NCBI GenBank assembly: GCA_937926415.1
Contig: CALBAF010000186.1
Span: 1 to 15,416, forward strand
Direction of reading: 5' to 3'
Length of the DNA: 15,416 nucleotides
Source of the DNA: an uncultured Actinomyces sp.
Lineage (GTDB): Bacteria > Actinomycetota > Actinomycetes > Actinomycetales > Actinomycetaceae
Shown here: piece by piece, positions 12,853-15,416 of the stretch
How the letters are laid out: the number at the start of each line of letters is the position of its first letter
Position numbering within the stretch: position 1 is the first letter of the stretch
The notes under the pieces: generated by a model
What the model saw: the letters and a program-made list of their open reading frames with translations, nothing else
Database searches by the model: none
What the model was told of the DNA's origin: nothing
Program-made: the position numbers and the translations under genes

Positions 12853-13878
12853 TTAATCGGCGACTTCGTCGGAAGATGCCTCGTCGGCGCTGGCCTCGTC
12901 CTCGTCGATCACGTAGTCGACGCTGTCGACGTCGCGGCCACCGGCCACGAAGTCAACGATATCGGCGCACAGCTGAGCGAAAGAGGAGTCCTCGAGCGCG
13001 TCAGCGGCCTGGGGGAGAAGCGACGTGTCCGTCATGCCGGGGGCAACATTCGCGTCGATGAACCAGCAAGTGCCCTCGTCGTCGACCACGAAGTCCATAC
13101 GGGACAGGTCGCGAAGGCCCAGCGTCGTGTGGGCCTCGACGGCCGCGGCCTGGAGGTCCGCGAGAAGCTCGTCGGAAAGGCGAGCCGGAACGAAGTACTC
13201 GGTCTCGTCGGTCGTGTAGCGGGCGTCGTAGTCGTAGCGGCCACGATCCGTGTGGACCTCGACTGTGGGTAGGGCTACGGGGCCGTCCCACAGATCGACG
13301 ACGGAAACGGCTACGTCGCGGCCGTTGATGCGCTGCTCGACCATCAGGCGCTGGCCGTAGGCAAAGGCATCCACCATCGCGCGGCGCAGAGCCTTAGCGT
13401 CCTGTGCGGTCGAAATACCGAGCGCGGAGCCACCATCCGTCGGCTTGATGACGACGGGGAAGGACACCGAACCCTCGAGAGCAGACAGCACGTGAGAGGC
13501 TCCCAGCTGGCGGAAAATCGCCTGGGGGAGGGTCACCCAGCCGGGCGTTGCGAGGCCCGCAGAGCCCAGCAGAGCCTTCGCCGTGGGCTTGTTCGAGGCG
13601 AGCATCGCCTGCACCGAGGACGAGCCCACAAAGGGGATTCCCACCGACTCCAGGAAGGACTGCAGGGAGCCGTCCTCGCCGATCGAGCCGTGAACCAGCG
13701 GCCACACGACGTCGGGGGAGAAGGATGAGATGGCGTCCGCGAGAGACGCATCCACGTCGGAAATACGCACCTCGTAGCCGAACTGCGTCAGGATGTTCGC
13801 GACGCGACGACCCGAACGAACCGACACATCACGCTCGTGCGTCAGACCGCCAGCGATGATCAGAACTTTGGTAGCCAT
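12853..13878 (-). CDS. D-alanine-D-alanine ligase family protein (ATP-grasp)
   Basis: The family joins two D-Ala for peptidoglycan precursors, in the cytosol, using ATP. The ATG at 13878 follows GAGGAG and gives 341 residues. Visible features: Glu15 in the N-terminal GGLTHERDVSV, Lys97, the HGSIGEDG loop (63-70), ATP-grasp Lys145 with GGSALG (149-154), Glu181, Arg260 and Asp262 in SRMDFVVDD, then IDANVAPGMTDTS (274-286) with Asn277 and Ser286. Against E. coli DdlB, two acidic residues are Glu-to-Asp (188 and 275) and the flap KY is RY (220-221). The C-terminal 25 residues are very acidic. It is 23 bp behind the aminotransferase, so co-transcribed. It may be the housekeeping Ddl or a paralogue joining another D-amino acid; hence no symbol. 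Confidence 0.88.
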   Translation of the reverse strand: MATKVLIIAGGLTHERDVSVRSGRRVANILTQFGYEVRISDVDASLADAISSFSPDVVWPLVHGSIGEDGSLQSFLESVGIPFVGSSSVQAMLASNKPTAKALLGSAGLATPGWVTLPQAIFRQLGASHVLSALEGSVSFPVVIKPTDGGSALGISTAQDAKALRRAMVDAFAYGQRLMVEQRINGRDVAVSVVDLWDGPVALPTVEVHTDRGRYDYDARYTTDETEYFVPARLSDELLADLQAAAVEAHTTLGLRDLSRMDFVVDDEGTCWFIDANVAPGMTDTSLLPQAADALEDSSFAQLCADIVDFVAGGRDVDSVDYVIDEDEASADEASSDEVAD

Positions 13879-13901
13879 GGGGGTGTCTCCTCAGGTAATT
13901 C

Positions 13902-15230
13902 TTAGCGGTCGGACCCGGCCCCGGCCTCGTTGCCCGAAGCCGTACCGAACATGTCGACGATTTCCTTCTCCGCGTTGACGACCGTCGAGAGGCGACGCAC
14001 GCCCTCGCGGATATCCTCGGGGGTGGGGTAGCAGAAGGACAGGCGCAGGTGGTTTGAGCCCGATCCGTCGTAGTAGAACGCCGTGCCCGACACGTACGCG
14101 ACCTGGGCGCGCACGGCGCGAGGCAGCATGGCCTTGGCGTCGAGGCCCTCGGGCAGCGTCACCCACGTGTAGAAGCCGCCGTCTGGCACGGTCCACGTGC
14201 ACGACGGCATGTACTCCTCGAGCGAGGTGAGCATCGCGCGGCAGCGCTCCGCGTACATCGAGCGGAAGGACTTGACCTGGCCGTACCAGTCGTAGTTGCT
14301 CAGGTAGTCGGCGATCGCCATCTGGCCCACCATCGACGGGCACAGGATCGCAGACTCGAGGGCTAAGACCAGCTTCGCGCGGATCGCGTGCGGCGCGTAC
14401 GCCCAGCCGATACGGAAGCCGGGAGCGAACATCTTCGAGAACGAACCCAGGTAGACGACGCCCTCGGGGCTGTACGAGGCGATGGCCGGCAGGGGATCGT
14501 TGTGGAAGCCGAGTAGGCCGTAGGGGTTGTCCTCGACGATGAGGACGTGCTCGCGCAGGCAGATCTCGGCGATGATCGGGCGACGTTCGGCGGACAGCGT
14601 CACGCCGGCGGGGTTGTGGTAGTTCGGGATGATGTAGATGAACTTGATCGTGCGGCCCGAGGCGCGCACGTCGCGGATGGTCTCCACCAGGGCCTCGGGA
14701 ATGATGCCGTTCTCGTCCATGGGGACGTGCACGATGTCCGCCTGGCGCGCGCGGAAGACGCCCAGCGCGCCCACATAGGAGGGGGCCTCGGCGAGGATGA
14801 CGTCGCCCGGGTTTACGAAGAGCTCCGTGACAAGGTCGAGGGCCTGCTGGCTGCCCGTCGTGACCACGACGTCGTCCGGGTCGGCGCCGACGATGCCGTC
14901 GTAGGCCATTACCTCGGTGATGCGCTCGCGCAGCACCTCCCAGCCCTGGCCGCTGCCGTACTGCATGGCCTGCGCGCCGTGGTTGCGGATCAGCTTCTCC
15001 GCGGACGCCGCGAGCTTATCGAGGGGCAGGTCCTTCAGGTTCGGCATGCCGCCGGCGAGGGAGACGACCTCGGGGCGCGAGACGACGGAGAAGAGCGCGC
15101 GGATCTCGGATGCTCGCAGGTTGTGAGCGCGGTCCGCGTAGACGTCGTACCAGGGGTCGAGGCGGTTTCCCTGCGCGGGCGTCCGCCCGGACGAGGCCGG
15201 GGTGCCGCCGTTGGTCGAAGGCTGAGTCAA
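13902..15230 (-). CDS. PLP-dependent aminotransferase, class I (2-aminoadipate/MocR-domain-like)
   Basis: Cytosolic fold-type I aminotransferase. The TTG start at 15230 follows AAAGGA 9 bases upstream and gives 442 residues; no better in-frame start was seen. Residues 1-22 are a low-complexity Ser/Thr/Pro/Gly stretch. The LAGGMPN loop (58-64), YGSGQGWEVLRERI (91-104), TTGSQQALDL (124-133), NYHNPAGVT (203-211) with the cofactor Asn, VEDNPYG (232-238) with the cofactor Asp, and SFSKMFAPGFRIGW (263-276) with PLP Lys266 are all present; a C-terminal LRLSFCYP supplies the carboxylate-binding Arg. No DNA-binding domain is attached. The closest families are LysN/2-aminoadipate and valine-pyruvate type enzymes; the substrate cannot be told. 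First gene of a pair with the Ddl-like gene. Confidence 0.9.
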   Translation of the reverse strand: MTQPSTNGGTPASSGRTPAQGNRLDPWYDVYADRAHNLRASEIRALFSVVSRPEVVSLAGGMPNLKDLPLDKLAASAEKLIRNHGAQAMQYGSGQGWEVLRERITEVMAYDGIVGADPDDVVVTTGSQQALDLVTELFVNPGDVILAEAPSYVGALGVFRARQADIVHVPMDENGIIPEALVETIRDVRASGRTIKFIYIIPNYHNPAGVTLSAERRPIIAEICLREHVLIVEDNPYGLLGFHNDPLPAIASYSPEGVVYLGSFSKMFAPGFRIGWAYAPHAIRAKLVLALESAILCPSMVGQMAIADYLSNYDWYGQVKSFRSMYAERCRAMLTSLEEYMPSCTWTVPDGGFYTWVTLPEGLDAKAMLPRAVRAQVAYVSGTAFYYDGSGSNHLRLSFCYPTPEDIREGVRRLSTVVNAEKEIVDMFGTASGNEAGAGSDR

Positions 15231-15264
15231 GGCATGCCATCCTTTGCATGAAGTTGCGTAGAAC

Positions 15265-15292
15265 CGTATAGGTCAAGTGTGCCACTTTCCAG
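15265..15292 (-). promoter_or_regulatory. Possible promoter of the aminotransferase-ligase pair
   Basis: On the minus strand CTGGAA (15287-15292) and TATACG (15265-15270) are 16 bp apart, about 35 bases before the TTG start. The same CTGGAA hexamer appears in the proposed parA promoter. Weak by consensus. Confidence 0.3.
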
Positions 15293-15327
15293 GCCATACG
15301 GGGTAACGAGGACGGTGGTTGGGCGGA

Positions 15328-15343
15328 TGTTTCACGTGAAACA
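15328..15343. promoter_or_regulatory. parS: parS site 5
   Basis: Exact TGTTTCACGTGAAACA upstream of the aminotransferase, 4.9 kb from site 1. Confidence 0.97.
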
Positions 15344-15366
15344 TTGGTTGTGGCGATGCTCGTGTT

Positions 15367-15385
15367 CCGGGCGCCGGAGGCCCGG
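15367..15385. other. Short GC hairpin near the right edge
   Basis: CCGGGC (15367-15372) and GCCCGG (15380-15385) form a perfect 6-bp stem with a 7-base loop. No T-run. It could end a gene entering from beyond the window on the minus strand. Confidence 0.25.
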
Positions 15386-15416
15386 CCGCCCGCGAGGCTA
15401 GGCGACCTCACTTCGT

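Noticed and set aside
15016..15411. 131-codon minus-strand ORF across the right-hand parS
   Set aside because: Overlaps the start of the aminotransferase in another frame and has shadow-like Arg/Pro-rich composition.
1..15416. CRISPR arrays, tRNA or rRNA genes, intact insertion sequences, phage genes
   Set aside because: No regularly spaced repeats, cloverleaf-like segments, transposase or phage proteins were seen on either strand.

Overview
The window is the chromosomal replication-origin neighbourhood of a high-GC Gram-positive bacterium. The core order (dnaN and dnaA on the minus strand; rpmH, rnpA, yidD, yidC, jag, rsmG, parA, parB on the plus strand), the actinobacterial style of YidC, Jag and ParB, the many GTG starts and the GC-rich third positions point to Actinobacteria. 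My best guess, from general resemblance only, is an Actinomyces/Schaalia-type member of the Actinomycetaceae.

Layout. Positions 32-826 (minus) carry modA, a molybdate-binding lipoprotein, divergent from a MoaB/Mog-like molybdenum cofactor gene (1171-1683, plus). A 217-bp gap follows with an inverted-repeat-bounded, AT-richer element (1720-1824). Next comes a 117-codon stub of recF (1901-2254, minus) directly behind dnaN (2256-3392, minus). The usual neighbours, full recF and gyrB/gyrA, are absent, so this looks like a rearrangement edge of the origin cluster. dnaA (3802-5247, minus) is flanked by two DnaA-box clusters: 3393-3763 (dnaA-dnaN gap) and 5344-5523 (dnaA-rpmH gap). Both contain a perfect TTATCCACA box. 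The origin is in one or both.

From 5696 rightwards the plus strand holds a protein-export/RNA-processing run: rpmH, rnpA, yidD, yidC, jag (khpB), rsmG. The rnpA/yidD and jag/rsmG pairs overlap. A hairpin at 9230-9267 and a 285-bp gap separate this run from parA and parB. Five perfect 16-bp parS palindromes lie between 10382 and 15343, one of them inside the parB coding sequence. A HAD phosphatase-like gene (11984-12613) follows parB and converges, across a strong 17-bp-stem hairpin, on a minus-strand pair: a PLP aminotransferase (13902-15230) and a D-Ala-D-Ala ligase-like gene (12853-13878) 23 bp behind it.

How the genes work together: DnaA, DnaN and the DnaA boxes start replication; ParA, ParB and parS segregate the new origins; RpmH, RnpA, YidD, YidC, Jag and RsmG serve ribosome/RNA maturation and membrane-protein insertion; ModA and Mog serve molybdenum uptake and cofactor synthesis. 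I see no wholly new multigene system. The most unusual observations are the recF stub next to an inverted-repeat element, a natural GDDG loop in the KH domain of Jag, substituted active-site acids in the Mog-like protein, and several uncatalogued symmetric and repeated elements inside the dnaA-dnaN gap.
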